A stretch of 64,000 nucleotides of DNA, from the NCBI GenBank assembly GCA_964035545.1, contig OZ037771.1:1302001-1366000 (forward strand), in the 5' to 3' direction. The position numbers and the translations under genes were made by a program. Within the stretch, counting starts at the first letter, position 1. Every line of letters begins with the position of its first letter. Shown in pieces: positions 35,756-59,863 of the stretch. The DNA comes from Bugula neritina. Taxonomy: Eukaryota > Bryozoa > Gymnolaemata > Cheilostomatida > Bugulidae. Below the pieces are notes generated by a model that was not told where the DNA came from, made no database searches, and worked only from the letters and a program-made list of their open reading frames with translations.

Positions 35756-38700
35756 CTAATTTCTTCTGGGAACTGCAGTAAGCTTCACTGGTGTTGCAAT
35801 GTTCAATAATAATAGGCCCAGCTTGTAAGTCAAATCTTTCTACAAAACAAAAGAAAAGTTTGTTGAAAAAATGAGCAAAGGAAAAGTGGATATAGCTTCA
35901 TAACATTTATAGAAGTATAATAGATGATGCTAGAGACAACTATGGAAGTATAATAGATAATGCTATAAAGACAACTATAGAAGTAAAGCAGATAATGCTA
36001 GAGACAGTTATAGAAGTATAATAGACGATGCCAAAAGCAGTTATAGAAATATAATAGATAATGCTAAAAACAGTTATAGAAGTATAATAAATGATGCTAG
36101 AGACAGTTATAGAAGTATAATAGATAATGCTAGAGACATTTATAGAAGTATAATAAATGATGCTAGAGACAGTTATAGGAGTAACCCTACCATCTCTGGC
36201 GTTTCTGAACATCTTTCAAATCTAAAAGCAGTCAGTGCTTTCACAATAACAACTTTCATTTCAAGAAGAGCAAGTCTGGATCCAATACACTTTCTCCCTC
36301 CGGAACCAAAGGGCAGGAAGGCGTATTGCTGAATGGGTGTTCTGTTTTCTGGTGCAAATCTAAGCACGATACATAGAATCTTAGAAACCCATGACTAGCA
36401 TATCAAAACACGTGAAAGCTCAAAAGCACTCGCATAATACTTAATTAAAAACTATCAACAAGCACCTTTTGCCACATTTAATAAAGGTACTAAAAGAAAA
36501 AAAGGACCTAAATTGCCTTTTATTTAAACAAATTTGTGAAAGCATAATTAATAATGAGTAAGTGTTGGCCAAAAAAAATGAAAACCTAATAGCATAGCGT
36601 AATTTAATTTTAATTCATCTATATACTAAGTAATGGCCACTTTAAAAAGAAACTAGTGTGCTAGGTATATAAATAGATACCTTTCAGGTTTAAATGTCTC
36701 AGGATCTTCCCAATAAGTAGGGTCACGGTGCATGCAATATATCTGTACGTGTACAACCATTCCTTTCTTGATTGGTGTGCCTCTTATAGTCACATCTGCT
36801 TCTGCTTCTCTCTCCAACCTTTATCCCACAATGACAGTAATATATAATATTAACATACAATGTGATGGTAGTAATATATATTACCGTATAATATGAGAAT
36901 GAAGCACAATACAGTACATAGAACTTTCTAGAAGGATCTAGAGCCTACCTCATACCAACTGGCATTAGACGCAGTGTCTCATCTATGCACCAATCAAGGT
37001 ACTCCAGTTGCTTTAGTTCTTCATAAGTACAACTTCCATTTTCATCAGCCACCTCTGATATCACTCTATAAAGCTGCCAACATAAATGTGTAACAGTAAA
37101 CCATATTTCTCAGAGTTTTAACATTAAAAATGATGAAAATAATGTCACTAAACCATATTTTACTTTTCAAAAGTGATAGTGACAAACAATTAAAACACGC
37201 AATTTGGACCAACAAAATCTAAAATAATATTTATACTTTAGTACCAAATTTGGGCTTAGCTTTCCAATCTGATTTGCATTGACAGAAAACTTAAAATGAC
37301 GACAATATTTTGATTTGAATAGATAAATAATATATTTTAGCCAGCTAGAATGAACATCAGTTTATAGCTGCAATAATACTGTTGAAAATGAGATCAACAT
37401 AAACACTTTGCATTGTGGTACCTTATCTTGAACGTCTGGATATATGGCCATGAAGTAGAAGAAGGACTGTAGGGTGGAGGATGTGGGCTCAAAGCCATCA
37501 GAAATCAATAAAGTGGCGTTGGCTATAAAATCTCTTTTAGTGAGCCCTAGAGATGAGAAACAGGTGCTGTAGTTAACGGATTGCAAGTCATAAACTTTGT
37601 TCAACAATGCATTGCATTCATGTGCAAAATGTTTAAGTAAAATGCTTTGAAATTACTAGTTATTATATAATAAGGATAACAAAATAATTGCATATTAAAT
37701 TGTGAAACTATAGCAAATTATATCACCAAAACACAATTATAAAATCATTAGTTAAAACTTTTTAATTTTAATATATTATTGTAACACAAAATATACATCA
37801 GTTGTATCATTTATTGCACATGCACAGTATAATACATCTAAATACAGCGTAGGTAAGCCTGTATTCATCAAAACATTATTGTTTTCAGTATTGACAACGA
37901 ATAATGTCTAACTATTGTTATGCACCCTCAAAATAAACTCACCTGCTGAAGTCCATGCATCTTGCCATTTGTAACTTTTATAGTGTTTTCCTCAACTTCT
38001 TTTAAATCTACTACTTTCTCTGCACATCGAGATATGAACTCTATGCCCTTCTACACAATGGATCAATGAAAGAGAGGTAAATAAAAGTGCCTACATAGTA
38101 ATAACAAAGAACCATAAGATTTGTCATAACTGATGATAGCAAGGTGAATCTCACAAAACATTGATGCAAGTTACAAAAACACTAAGTTTTGAACTAGTAA
38201 ATCCTGGATACAATCTGACACATACCATACGACACATACCGCATGACACATATTATATGACACATACCGCATGACACATACAATATATACTATTGTACAG
38301 GATCACAAGTACCATAATGCCCCACAAGTACCATAATGCACTACCAGTACCATAATGCCCCACAAGTACCATAATGCACTACCAGTACCATAATGCACCA
38401 CAAGTACCATAATGCACTACCAGTACCATAATGCACCACATGTACCATAATGCATCACAAGTACCATAATGCACTACCAGTACCATAATGCACTACCAGT
38501 ATCATAATGCCCCACATGTACCATAATGCACTACAAGTACCATAATGCACTACCAGTACCATAATGCACTACCAGTACCATAATGCACTACCAGTACCAT
38601 AATGCACTACCAGTACCATAATGCACCACAAGTACCATAATGCACCAAAACTACTGTACCTGCTCCTTTTGTCGAACTTCGTCGTACAATTTGTTCATCA

Positions 38701-41700
38701 ACGTTTCAAAATAGTTGTTAGCATCCTGACCAACAAACGACACATCAAACACTTTACTGATGAGGGTTTTAATTCTTGCAGGCAGCATTACTGAAAACAT
38801 AATACATAGGATTCAATAGAAACATTGATATTACAACAAACATGCTTATGTGTATAATTTGTACTGTCTATATAATGTATATATAGTGTGTATATGGAAT
38901 ATATATTATAATGCTTATTGTTTATATAATCCATATTGCTGGCACTCCCATAACATATCTTTTATAACTTTGATATAATCTATTCAAAATGTATGCTTAT
39001 GGAGTGTCAAATAACAATTATTTTTATAAGCACATGGGATTAAAGAGATGAGTGAATTTTTGACTATTCAACACTTCATGTTTAAGAAGTTTTTCCAACT
39101 ACTTAACTTTAATGTTGCAAAATTAAAGACTGAAGCATTTCTTAAAACAAATAAAACAATGGGTTTTCAGCTAAGATATAAAGAAAAAATTATTCTAACC
39201 TCAAGCTTTCTAATATTTGTCTTAGAACATAAGAATCTCAAGATTCTGAAATGTAATTATAATAACTTTTATAGAAACAGATGAGAGTTTCTTACACTGG
39301 TAGAGGAGGTTAAGAACTATCTGAATCTTTGTGGAAATGTGGTTATCTCTGGGGGTGGCAAAGAATGATTTGGCGTGATACATGAATGGGTGTTCAGTGG
39401 GTCCCTGGGCTTGAATATCCAACCCGAAGGCTGTACTTGCTATCACATCCATTGTGTAGCCAGCTGCGTAGCTGCAACATAATATATAAAAGAAAATTAT
39501 AAATCAATGTATGTATTTTAATGTGCTGAGTAATGTAATAGTATATAAACAAATGTTCTCAAATAACTGTTTATTTGAGTATCTGTAACAGCATTCTTCA
39601 ATAAAATTAGTTATATTATATGACTATCATATTATAGAAGTCAGCAGTGGCCTAGTGCCAAAATCACATGACACAGGTCATGGGTTCAAGTCCAAGAAAA
39701 GCATCCAATTATAATAGCTCCAGTGTCTTGTTCAACATTCCCTAACCAGCATGGCTAGAGGCGCAGTTCTTAGCCCTTAACCCTTATAATCGAGGTTTCT
39801 TACTGATTTACAGACTAAACTAACACAAATGTTTTACTATTACTATGTTTTCTATAAAATATAAAAAATTCAACAAAACTTAGCCTTTATTTATGCAAAA
39901 AATGGTATAATGTAAAAAACTTGCATCTGGTGACGTTCCCAGTCAAGTCTTAATTAAATCTTTATTTAAAATTCTGATTTAAGCGTATAATGTACTGCAG
40001 CTTAGTACTTGAATTTTATTGTGTATGCTATACATCTGTAGAAAAATTGTAAGTCCAAGTGTAGATGCACTTACTCTTTGATTAATACAGGAGTAGCCTC
40101 TGTTGCGTGGAGACAACTCACAAACTTGTCAGCATGACTCTGGATTATTGGATACATCTAGACATAAAGTAGACATGATATTGTGACGGTACACATGTTG
40201 TGCAAACAGGAGAGTGCACATATATTGTATTCCATTGCTAATACAATTTAAAACGTTCAAAAACTACTTTAAATAACCCAGAAAATATCATACTTATTAT
40301 TTATAACATTGAATTTAATTAAATGACAATTGTAAATGTGATGCAATGTATTATTATATAGTTTTAGCGTAGCAAACTAAAATTCTTCAACTTAAAAAGT
40401 TTTGAGTAACATTTAAAATAAACCGAACTGGGTTAACTGGCCACCAACACAAAGTTACACAATCATGCAAGTATTCTGATTATAATATAACTTCAGCTCA
40501 ACAAATTTACTGTAAGTAAATTAACTTTTTACTTCCTCAAGTATAAGGCTTAAGAACTTAGGCTAACACATTTTTGAGGAAGTATGCCATTTGCAGGCGC
40601 TATATTCCCACCTGCTTGAGTTTGCCAGTTGAAAAAGAGGGAGAGAGAATTGTACGTATGTGTTTCCAGTGATCGTCTTTAATCCTACCCAAGTGATTTC
40701 CAGGAATTCCATTCTCATCCATCAGGAGTCGTCTGTTCATGAATGAAGCAAACTCTCTAATAGTCAAGTCCTTGACAAATTCGGCATCTCTCACATACAG
40801 TGCGGGGCGGCGACCCTCAAACCCTCTGCAATTGCAGAATTCAGTCTTTAATCATATCATAAACCTGATAATGCATGCTATGATGAATCTTGAAGAATGC
40901 AAACAAAAATTGTAGGTTGTCACCTCTTAAAATTCCTTCGCATTTAAACAGAATATAGGACACAGGGTTGTTTGTATAAATATCATTATTTTAATACAGG
41001 GAGAGTTTCGAATGTTCTTATTAATAGAGAGCTTGTGCCCAAACAGTGGGGCGGACTTGACACCGCTCATCCATGAGTTGTATTCAGGTTGAGAGCTGAG
41101 GCTTTAACTAAACAGATTAACACATGATGTTTTTCATATTCAACAAGAAATTCCTTACAGAAAAACAATTCATTTTAGCCATGAAAATTTGGCTTTAAAA
41201 GGGGCCTTGCGGGGGGGGGGGGTTGTTTTATTGTACCAGACTAATACATATTATTATTATGTATCAAGAGTCGTTTTCTCCCTTTCCTTCTCATTCTGTA
41301 GGCAAAACACTAAACAAGCTTCTGTAGGCAATATATTACATGGAGTCTTTTCTGTTGTAAATTTGGACCAAAAATTCAAACAACTGTTCGACAACAGATA
41401 AGGAAATTTTAGAAAGCAAGTGACGAGTGCAAATGATGCACGAGTTAAAGCCTTAGTGTTAAAATGAGATGTTAGTCTAAAGCCGGGCTTTCCTTCAGCC
41501 TAGCCCTATTTTATCTCAGCTACATGGCTATAGACTCTTACATAAGGTAATGACCAATGAACTAAAACTGTCCTATAGTTCAATGATTATGACAGTGAGA
41601 TTACAGATAGATAAAACGTTATGCACATCTATTTGCTATCTCAACTGTTAGTCTGACTATGTGCTTACACAACAGCTATGTGATATATCACGTGCAAATT

Positions 41701-43114
41701 GATTGAGAGATAAAATACCAACTCTAGAATCCGCAAGATGCATAGAACCCTTTGAGTCTAATTTTCTTACTGCAATCAGATGCACTCACTTACACAATCT
41801 GCGTCAACTATAATTTTCCTTACCCGTAAATCTTTCCTGGAAACTGCTTTGAGATCTTCATATCAAGTGCTGGCAACGGCTGTAAAAGTATAAACTTTGA
41901 ATTGGACATCATTGGTCGGTCCACTAAATTAAAGTATAGTGATAGTTAAAGGAAAAGCTTTACAATATACCTTCACCAAATCCCCACCTTACCCCCACCA
42001 TGCTCTTACAGTATACCTATACCATGCAGTTACAGCATACTTACACCTCACAATTACAGGACATACTTACACTATTTACAGGACATACTTACACTATTTA
42101 CAGGACATACTTACACTATTTACAGGACATACTTACACTATTTACAGGACATACTTACACTATTTACAGGACATACTTACACTATTTACAGGACATACTT
42201 ACACTATTTACAGGACATACTTACACTATTTACAGGACATACTTACACTATTTACAGGACATACTTACACTATTTACAGGACATACTTACACTATTTACA
42301 GGACATACTTACACTATTTACAGGACATACTTACACTATTTACAGGACATACTTACACTATTTACAGGACATACTTACACTATTTACAGGACATACTTAC
42401 ACTATTTACAGTATACTAATGTATCACATACTTACATTTACAAGGTTTTCAATTAAATGTCCAAAGAAGGGGATGTGCGCTTTTCTGTGTGGTATTCCCA
42501 ACTTCTGGAAGGTGTTGAATGTGGACGTCCCATACCTGAAACAGTGTGCAAATTGTAGATTTTATACTATACTATACTATACTATACACCTGAAACAATG
42601 TACAGGCTGCTTTAAATCCATTAGTTTTTGTTATAATTAAGTTAACTTATTAGTGACTAGTGAGTATATAATATTAAAAGTTAGGTCACATAAGTACATT
42701 TCATTTGGAGGATTACTCCAAACCGCATAGTGCATTTCATGCTACAGTCAAATATAAGAACATATTATTACTTCTTAAATATTATAATTTTTTAGTATAT
42801 TATAAAATGTTGATTTAATCAGTTTATAAATAAATTAAATGGTAAAATTTTGTTAGCTTAAACAACTTTTTTATCTAAAATATGGCATTATATTTATTTT
42901 TACATGTACCTACTATATGTATTGCTGCATTTACACTTAATTCCAATCATAATAATTTATAAGACTACATTTCTTATATCATATTATATATAGATATATA
43001 GCACTTAAAATACACTATAATTATTAAATCAGTATCATCTCACCAATATAACAAAACTGTGACAGTGAATGTTAGTGACACCCATAGAGGTACTTCTACT
43101 CCGAAGATCTCCAT
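35756..43114 (-). CDS. Cytochrome P450, CYP3/CYP5-clan-like
   Basis: Membrane-anchored microsomal-type P450. Thirteen exons: 43044-43114, 42436-42535, 41824-41879, 40612-40825, 40075-40157, 39296-39471, 38660-38790, 37966-38050, 37422-37546, 36949-37073, 36681-36818, 36191-36359, 35756-35839; 1557 nt (518 aa). The N-terminal anchor (PLWVSLTFTVTVLLYW) is followed by YGTSTFNTFQKLGIPHRKAH, close to the CYP3A N-terminus. C-helix WKHIR; I-helix ISDGFEPTSS (~320-329); K-helix E379-T-L-R382; FKPERF; haem loop FGSGGRKCIG with Cys459. The exon at 37966-38050 only joins in frame if a GC donor (ATG/gcaaga) is used. The strong GT donor 23 nt further on (exon end 37943) puts the next exon out of frame. 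The usual I-helix Thr is Pro. Substrate unknown. Minisatellites fill several introns. Confidence 0.92.
35885..36185. repeat. 33-bp minisatellite in P450 intron
   Basis: About nine copies of a 33-bp unit (agtataatagataatgctag plus agacagttatag). It ends a few bases from the donor of the haem-loop exon (36191). Confidence 0.93.
38300..38650. repeat. 19-bp minisatellite starting at a P450 splice donor
   Basis: About 18 copies of agtaccataatgcactacc. On the minus strand the exon ends GAGCAG/gtacagtagttttggtgcat and the array continues as g/gtactggtagtgcattat, so its unit resembles the donor region. A smaller repeat (catgacacataccg) follows at 38215-38285. Confidence 0.93.
39645..39800 (+). mobile_element. 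tRNA-derived SINE, second family (P450 intron)
   Basis: The plus strand shows an A-box-like TGGCCTAGTGCC and a good B box GGTTCAAGTCC about 35 bp later, matching internal Pol III promoter spacing. A non-tRNA body follows and ends near cttaacccttataatcgagg. Confidence 0.6.
42055..42415. repeat. 22-bp minisatellite of donor-site copies, P450 intron 2
   Basis: About 16 near-perfect copies of ggacatacttacactattta plus ca. On the minus strand each unit reads cctgtaaatagtgtaagtat plus gt and contains GTAAGTATGT. The true exon end is CTTGTAAAT/gtaagtatgt at 42436, so the unit is a copy of the exon-intron boundary. Confidence 0.95.
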
Positions 43115-44930
43115 GTTTAGCCTCTCTGCTTAGTTTCTCAGAAAGACCAGGCAGGTCAATTATTAGAGTTATATAACCAACAGAAAGAGGTTTGTAAAGC
43201 TCTCAGCCAATCAGCACCTAGAATGCTTGCCCCATAAGACAAACACACCTGCTATCAGTGTCACAATATTTAGTCTCAAAGTTTTCATTTCAAGGTTAAT
43301 ATCAGTCATATGACCAAAGTTGTAGATTATCTCTAATGCTGAGGTATTATCAGCATTCTACTCACGGGCAATGCACCAACTCAAGTGCATAGTATAGTAA
43401 AATATTTCTTAGTACTTGTCTACCAACATTAGTACATCAATGCCAATATGTTCCCATTAGTACATTGACATCAATACATTGAAATCAATACATTGGCATC
43501 GATACTTTGACAGCAATACTTTGACAGCAATATATTGACAGCAATACTTTGACAGCAATTGCAGAGTTAGACTCATGAACCATGCAGATGATAATATATC
43601 ATCAGTTTATAATGATGTCAAAATCATTTGAAAAATGTTATATACGTGATTTTCAGAAACTTGAGTTAAAGTTTGAGAAAAAAGCAATATAATAGAAATT
43701 ATTGAAATAATAGAAAACTATAGTTTAGAAATTAGAATCCAAGTTTCTCCTCATTATGTTTTGGTGCAAAATATGAATCAATTTAGCCATAGAAAATTTA
43801 TTTCTTATTAAACTGGTATAACTAGTTCAATTGGGCATAAAAGCACTAAAAAGATCCCGTGAACCAGATTTGAACTGGTGACCTAAGGATATCTAGCTGA
43901 CAACTCCAGTCCTCCGCTCTACCAACTGAGCTATCACGGGCTTGTAATATAATATATATTAAGTTTAAACCAATGTTATTTGCCAACCCATAAATTAATT
44001 GATTTCCACATCCGAAATGAAAACTGCACGTATTTGTTGTATGATTGTGCAATATTGTGATTATGCAGACTTATACTGATTATTTTGATTGTTACAACTT
44101 AAACCATAAATAATGAGCAACATGCACTATTATTTTGTGTAATTTCTCCAATCTATTTAATAACACCATGCTTTTACATAATAACTGCATTTAGCTAAAC
44201 TTGATCTAGGTTATACTGAAATCAACCGGGTTGCCATAGCAACTTCTAGCTTTGTAGGACCACACAGTTCCTAATGAGATAAGTTAATATGTAGCAATGT
44301 GATGTACACAGAATCATCTGCCCAGTCAAGATTGTAGCAACTTGTGGTAATAACTGTTTTCAAGCATAAAGAAGTGGCAATCTGCAATTAGTCCAAGAGG
44401 CAAGAACATTTTCACTACCTACTTTAGAAAGGCTACCTACCCAGTACCCTGTGAAGCCAGAATTTTAAGATTTTGAAGCAGCTGGTGAAGTCTAATTTAT
44501 TCAATTCACTTTGATAATGATGAAAATGTCTTGTAAGCATGCATAATATACTTAGTCACTAAGTGCTGCAGCAGTAAGTGGTACATTAATACTAACTTGG
44601 TATCCCTTGGTAACCAAGTAATAACAAAAGACATGAAATGATGTAGTACCGTGTAGCTTTATTTTATATTTCCAAGCTTGCTAAAAGTCATTATAACATT
44701 GAATTTGTTGATAAATAAAATCTAAACTGCCAAAGCAATAAATAATTGACTTGACTTAATATTTGTACAATATTTTGAAAAGCTTTAAATATTTAAAAGA
44801 GTATTTTAAGTAATAAGAAGCCATAAAGCATCTGACTAGAAGAGTAAAAAAAATAGTAAAATTAACCCTGTTTAAACTCAAACAAGGCTGGCGTGACTCA
44901 TCAATAGCATAATTAAGTATAATATTGGTG
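43115..44930. other. Intergenic region, P450 to PARG
   Basis: Besides the tRNA it contains an irregular 18-bp repeat at 43430-43560 (acattgacatcaatacattg type). No further exon is visible. Confidence 0.5.
43855..43940 (-). tRNA. tRNA-Tyr-type gene with 13-nt intron and GGA anticodon
   Basis: All stems pair: acceptor CCCGTGA/TCACGGG with C1-G72 and A73 (the eukaryotic tRNA-Tyr identity pair), D stem GCTC/GAGC, anticodon stem GAGGA/TCCTT, T stem ACCAG/CTGGT. The A box is TAGCTCAGTTGG and the T loop TTCAAAT. A T5 Pol III terminator follows at 43852-43848. Twenty nucleotides separate the anticodon-stem arms. Removing a 13-nt intron (TTGTCAGCTAGAT) at the canonical 37/38 site gives a 73-nt tRNA with loop CTGGAGA. 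Tyr tRNA should read CTGTAGA, so position 35 is G instead of T and the anticodon is GGA. Confidence 0.88.
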
Positions 44931-55819
<10,889 letters not shown>

Positions 55820-58800
55820 GATTACTGCCAGGAGCAACAAGAATGGTACAACCATCACAGAAAACCTCATAATATTATCAAGGTGTAACGTAGACTGATC
55901 AAATACAAACGTGGTGTGGTAAATACAGTACAAAAGGAACAAACTCCTTTAATATTATCATCAGAACATTTAAATTCAAGACTAGAAAGATGAAAAGTAA
56001 AATTTTACATCAGGCATCCCAACCTAGTCTATTTTCAACCTAACCTTATTGAGGTCAAAATAATAAAATTCAAAGACAAGACCCAACTTTAAGCACAGAA
56101 TGAACATCAAAATTAAGTATTGAAATAAATAATAATTACTTAAAATATATTAATCAACACTTTGGATATACATATAACGATTTTATGACTCGACATTAGA
56201 AATAATTACCCAATAAAACTGTACTAAGTTTGTGTCACAGTAAGAAAAGATCAACTTTTCAGCATAATTTAATGAGTACATATATTATTTTTTATTTTAT
56301 TAAAAGAATTCAAAAGTTATGCAAAAAATTATATTTGAATTTGAACTATTTGAAAAATTTATTTTCGCACAATTACACTCATCCATACAATATATTCCAA
56401 TAATTACTACTTCAACACCCTGTTATATGCAGCTAATATTACAACATCATACTAAATATTAGTTACATAAATTATTAGTAGTACAGCGCAATAGACTAGG
56501 GTTCTTAGATCAGAGATAGTGTATAGCTGATGAGGGTAATACCCAGAAAGGCTAATCACTTTTTGTTAGTCATGATGATATATTACGCAGTAAAAGCAGA
56601 TTTAAAAGTGGCTGTGGCTACATATTTTTAAACATGTAACTATATTTCGAAGACCATATAATTAATTATCAGTAATAATTTATTTTACAATTGATAAAAA
56701 AGATCAAAAGAGTTGTCAATATTTAAAATTGAGTCGATGCACTTTCTGCTAAAATAAAAGTAAAATTTTTAATATAATAGAATTATATCTATGAGAATAA
56801 ATGTGAGTTTTCATATTTTAAAAACTGCTAAAACTAAGTTTAGGAAATATTTCGTTTTACTGTACTGGCAGATAGGTTGAAACTATTTTTATTCCAAGAC
56901 AACAGCAACGATAAAATTTGAGTCAGTTAATTTCTTTTTATGAAAGTATGCTATATATATATAGACTTTCTGCATCTGCAATATTATCTTATTGTTTGCT
57001 GTATTGAGAAGAGCATTGGCACCCATTCCAGACACTTAATTGTTACTACAAATAATATAAACAAATCTTCAATACTCTTACAGTTATAGTTAATAGTGCA
57101 GTAAGAGTTAGTAGTGGTTAAGTAGTTAAGTTAAGTAAGTAGTTAAGAGTGATACTCATTGTACTCACTATGCTCAAGCTCAGTTTGGCTACAACTTATT
57201 TGCCGTATTTTAATATTTAATGAATTGTCACAATGCTCCGTACTAGAAAAGTGGCTGTTCAACAGTAGAACTACTGCCAGGAGTAGTATAAGTCCATTTT
57301 GTTGGGTATTCAAACTACAAGTACACCACTAACAGGCATTGCGCCAATGGCAATAGCCATAAACCAATAAATGAATAATATTCATACATATAGCTAACAT
57401 TATGATTATGAATCTGAATATAATTATGATATCATTATCATTATGATTATCATAATCATTATGAGCATACACTTTTTCATACCGAGATTGATAGTCATAG
57501 TGATACTGATGCACTTTGACATAGAGTTAGACTTACAGAATGAGAATAGAACCACTAACAGTAACTCAAAGGTTAAGAGTAACTATTATTGTAATTATGA
57601 TTATCATACCGATACTCACTTTCAGTCATACGATACTCAACAAACACTCACACTGTGCCAGCAACAAAATGAAAATTATTGTAAAACACCCATTTTGACT
57701 TCAAGTTAAGTTCATTTTGACTTCAAGTTAAGTTTAAATTAAATAAAACTAAAAAATCTCACGCAAGCTTATACTTAATCTTATACTTGTACTATAGTTA
57801 TACTTACACTTATAGTGACTTAATAACTTATACTTATACTATAGTCACTATCCCTGTGGGAGACCCTTGAAGTTGATGTTTTGTGAAGCAGGATAATCAT
57901 AATGACTTATTAACATCACCAAGTCCAACGGGCAATTACTCAATGGCCTTTACACATACAGTTTTAGTTTACAATTTGAATTTGAATTACATTTACTGGG
58001 GCAATAAGTATAACTGAATAAGTTAAAGTACTACATTTACTATTACTATTACTATTAGTATTAGTATTACTATTAGTATTAGATTTAGTATAAGTATTAG
58101 TATAACATTAAGTTTAACTTCGTGTTTGCTAAGCAAACACTCTAAGTCTAACCCCTAGACCACGGCTGATCCCTTTATACTAAAAGGCTGTACTTATTGT
58201 TGATCAAAATAAAAATAAGCGTAGTACTTGTATAAAATTAAAACAGTGATTAAATTATTGTCATTATTAATACATAATGATTATGAAGGTAATTAGTATC
58301 ACTAACTATCTAACTATTATCACTGACTATCTAATCGAAATTAGACAAATGGGATCGCGAAAAGTAGATCATTTTTAGATGCAGCTCGTTTTTAAAACTA
58401 GGATCGACCTCAGCAAGGAAAAAATCTATATGAGAATTTTACTATTTTTAAAACAGCGTTTCCATCAAATACTTTTTCAAAAAAGAAACTCACGAGGTTC
58501 CACAAGACCAAGTCCCTTGAAATTCATTTCGACTTTAATAAATTTGTTTATTACTATTAGTATAACTATAAGTATTACTCTATTATAGTTGTTATTAGAT
58601 TTAAACTTAGGAATTATATTACTGACTACGAATAACTGTAAGTCAGTAAAAATTGGAATAAGTTGAACTGAATAACTTGTTGACGGTAAAAAAATTATAT
58701 CAAGCTTAACTAAGAGTAAGTCTTACCGCTAACGCCAACGGTAACACTAAGTCAAACACTAACTCTAAGAGTGACTAACACTAACACATTTTGACTTACT

Positions 58801-59863
58801 CTTACTCTTAGTCTTACAGTTACACTGTAACTTCAACTTGTAACTTAGTGAGTAACTGTAAGTGTAAAAGTTGAGACTAACTCTCAAGTGTAACTCAAAC
58901 TGTAAGTGGGTGTAACTGTAAGACTAACTCGTACTCTAACTGTCTAAGTCTAAGAGTAACTCAAACTGTAAAAGTAAGACTCCTACTCCTAACTACAACA
59001 GTGAGTAACTGTAAGTTTCAGTGTAACTCAAACTTTGTAAGTGCAACTTTAAGTTTAAGTCAAAGCGCAACGTGCATTATGATTATTACGAATTTATTAA
59101 TTACTATTACTATTAGTATTAGTATTACTGATTCCGCTTTGATTTACTCTTTAGTCATTACTAATACATTCATGATTCTAATTCTCATTATGATACACTT
59201 ATTTATATTAATTTAATATCATTGTTATTTATAATAATTACAATATTAATACACTTACATATGATGTATTAATATTATAAATATTATATTATAATTACTA
59301 AATTAGAGTGGGAGTCCCCAGGAGTAAGTCTAAAAGTAACCTTATGATTCAGTTTAAGTTGAATCAAACGCACTCATTATCAATCAGTAATCTAACTCTA
59401 AGCTCAAGTCTTGTATCAGGGCTGTCACTGAATGACTCTTAGTCTTGCATTTTGATTTACTGTCTTACGCTTAGAGTTACTGTTTGTCTTAACACAGTCC
59501 GAGTCTCACTCTCAGTCAGAGTCGCACTCTCAGTCAGAGTCTCAGATTCTTTATTATGCCAATTCATCATAATCATAATGATCATGATGGCTACATGAAT
59601 TTTACTGAATACAATTTGAATTAATATTACATTTACTAGCAGTAGTACTAGGTCTAGTACTAGTACTAGTAGCTTATAAATACTTATAAGCATAAATTTT
59701 TAGCTACAAAAAATTTTGCTCTGTAGTGTTGCTATCAGTATATTCAACTTTGTGGGCATTAACATTGTTTTTGTTAATGATGATTTCACATTGCTATTTC
59801 AGGACTCAGGTTTTGCTCTAAGTGCATTGTTTTGTGGCAACTCATTACTCACATTACGCAAAA
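55820..59863. other. Divergent intergenic region (PARG / GAR1)
   Basis: 56000-57000 is plain AT-rich DNA. 57060-57860 and 58000-59690 are cryptic simple sequence: TATGATTATCAT words and (A)GTAACT/AGTTAC, TAACACTAA and TATTAGTATTAC words in both orientations. A SINE copy lies at 57848-58180. No exon seen except the GAR1 start. A possible 5'-UTR acceptor (ctatttcag) is at 59793-59801. Confidence 0.6.
57848..58180 (-). mobile_element. tRNA-derived SINE, copy 3, interrupted by simple repeat
   Basis: The tail-like segment at 57849-57870 (tatccctgtgggagaccctt), the shared body words caatggcctttac and catttactggggc, and the tRNA-like head at 58118-58175 (GTCTAGGGGTTAGA on the minus strand) lie in the same order as in the 642-830 copy. 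A TATTAGTATTAC expansion sits in between. Confidence 0.65.

Noticed and set aside
41939-42640. Long plus-strand ORF (233 aa)
   Set aside because: It is a translation of the 22-bp minisatellite, open only because the unit lacks stops.
56527-56575. Second hammerhead-like core (CTGATGA, GGGTAATACCC, then AGAAAGG)
   Set aside because: An extra A separates stem II from GAAA, stem III needs a bulge, and stem I flanks do not pair. The core rules are broken.
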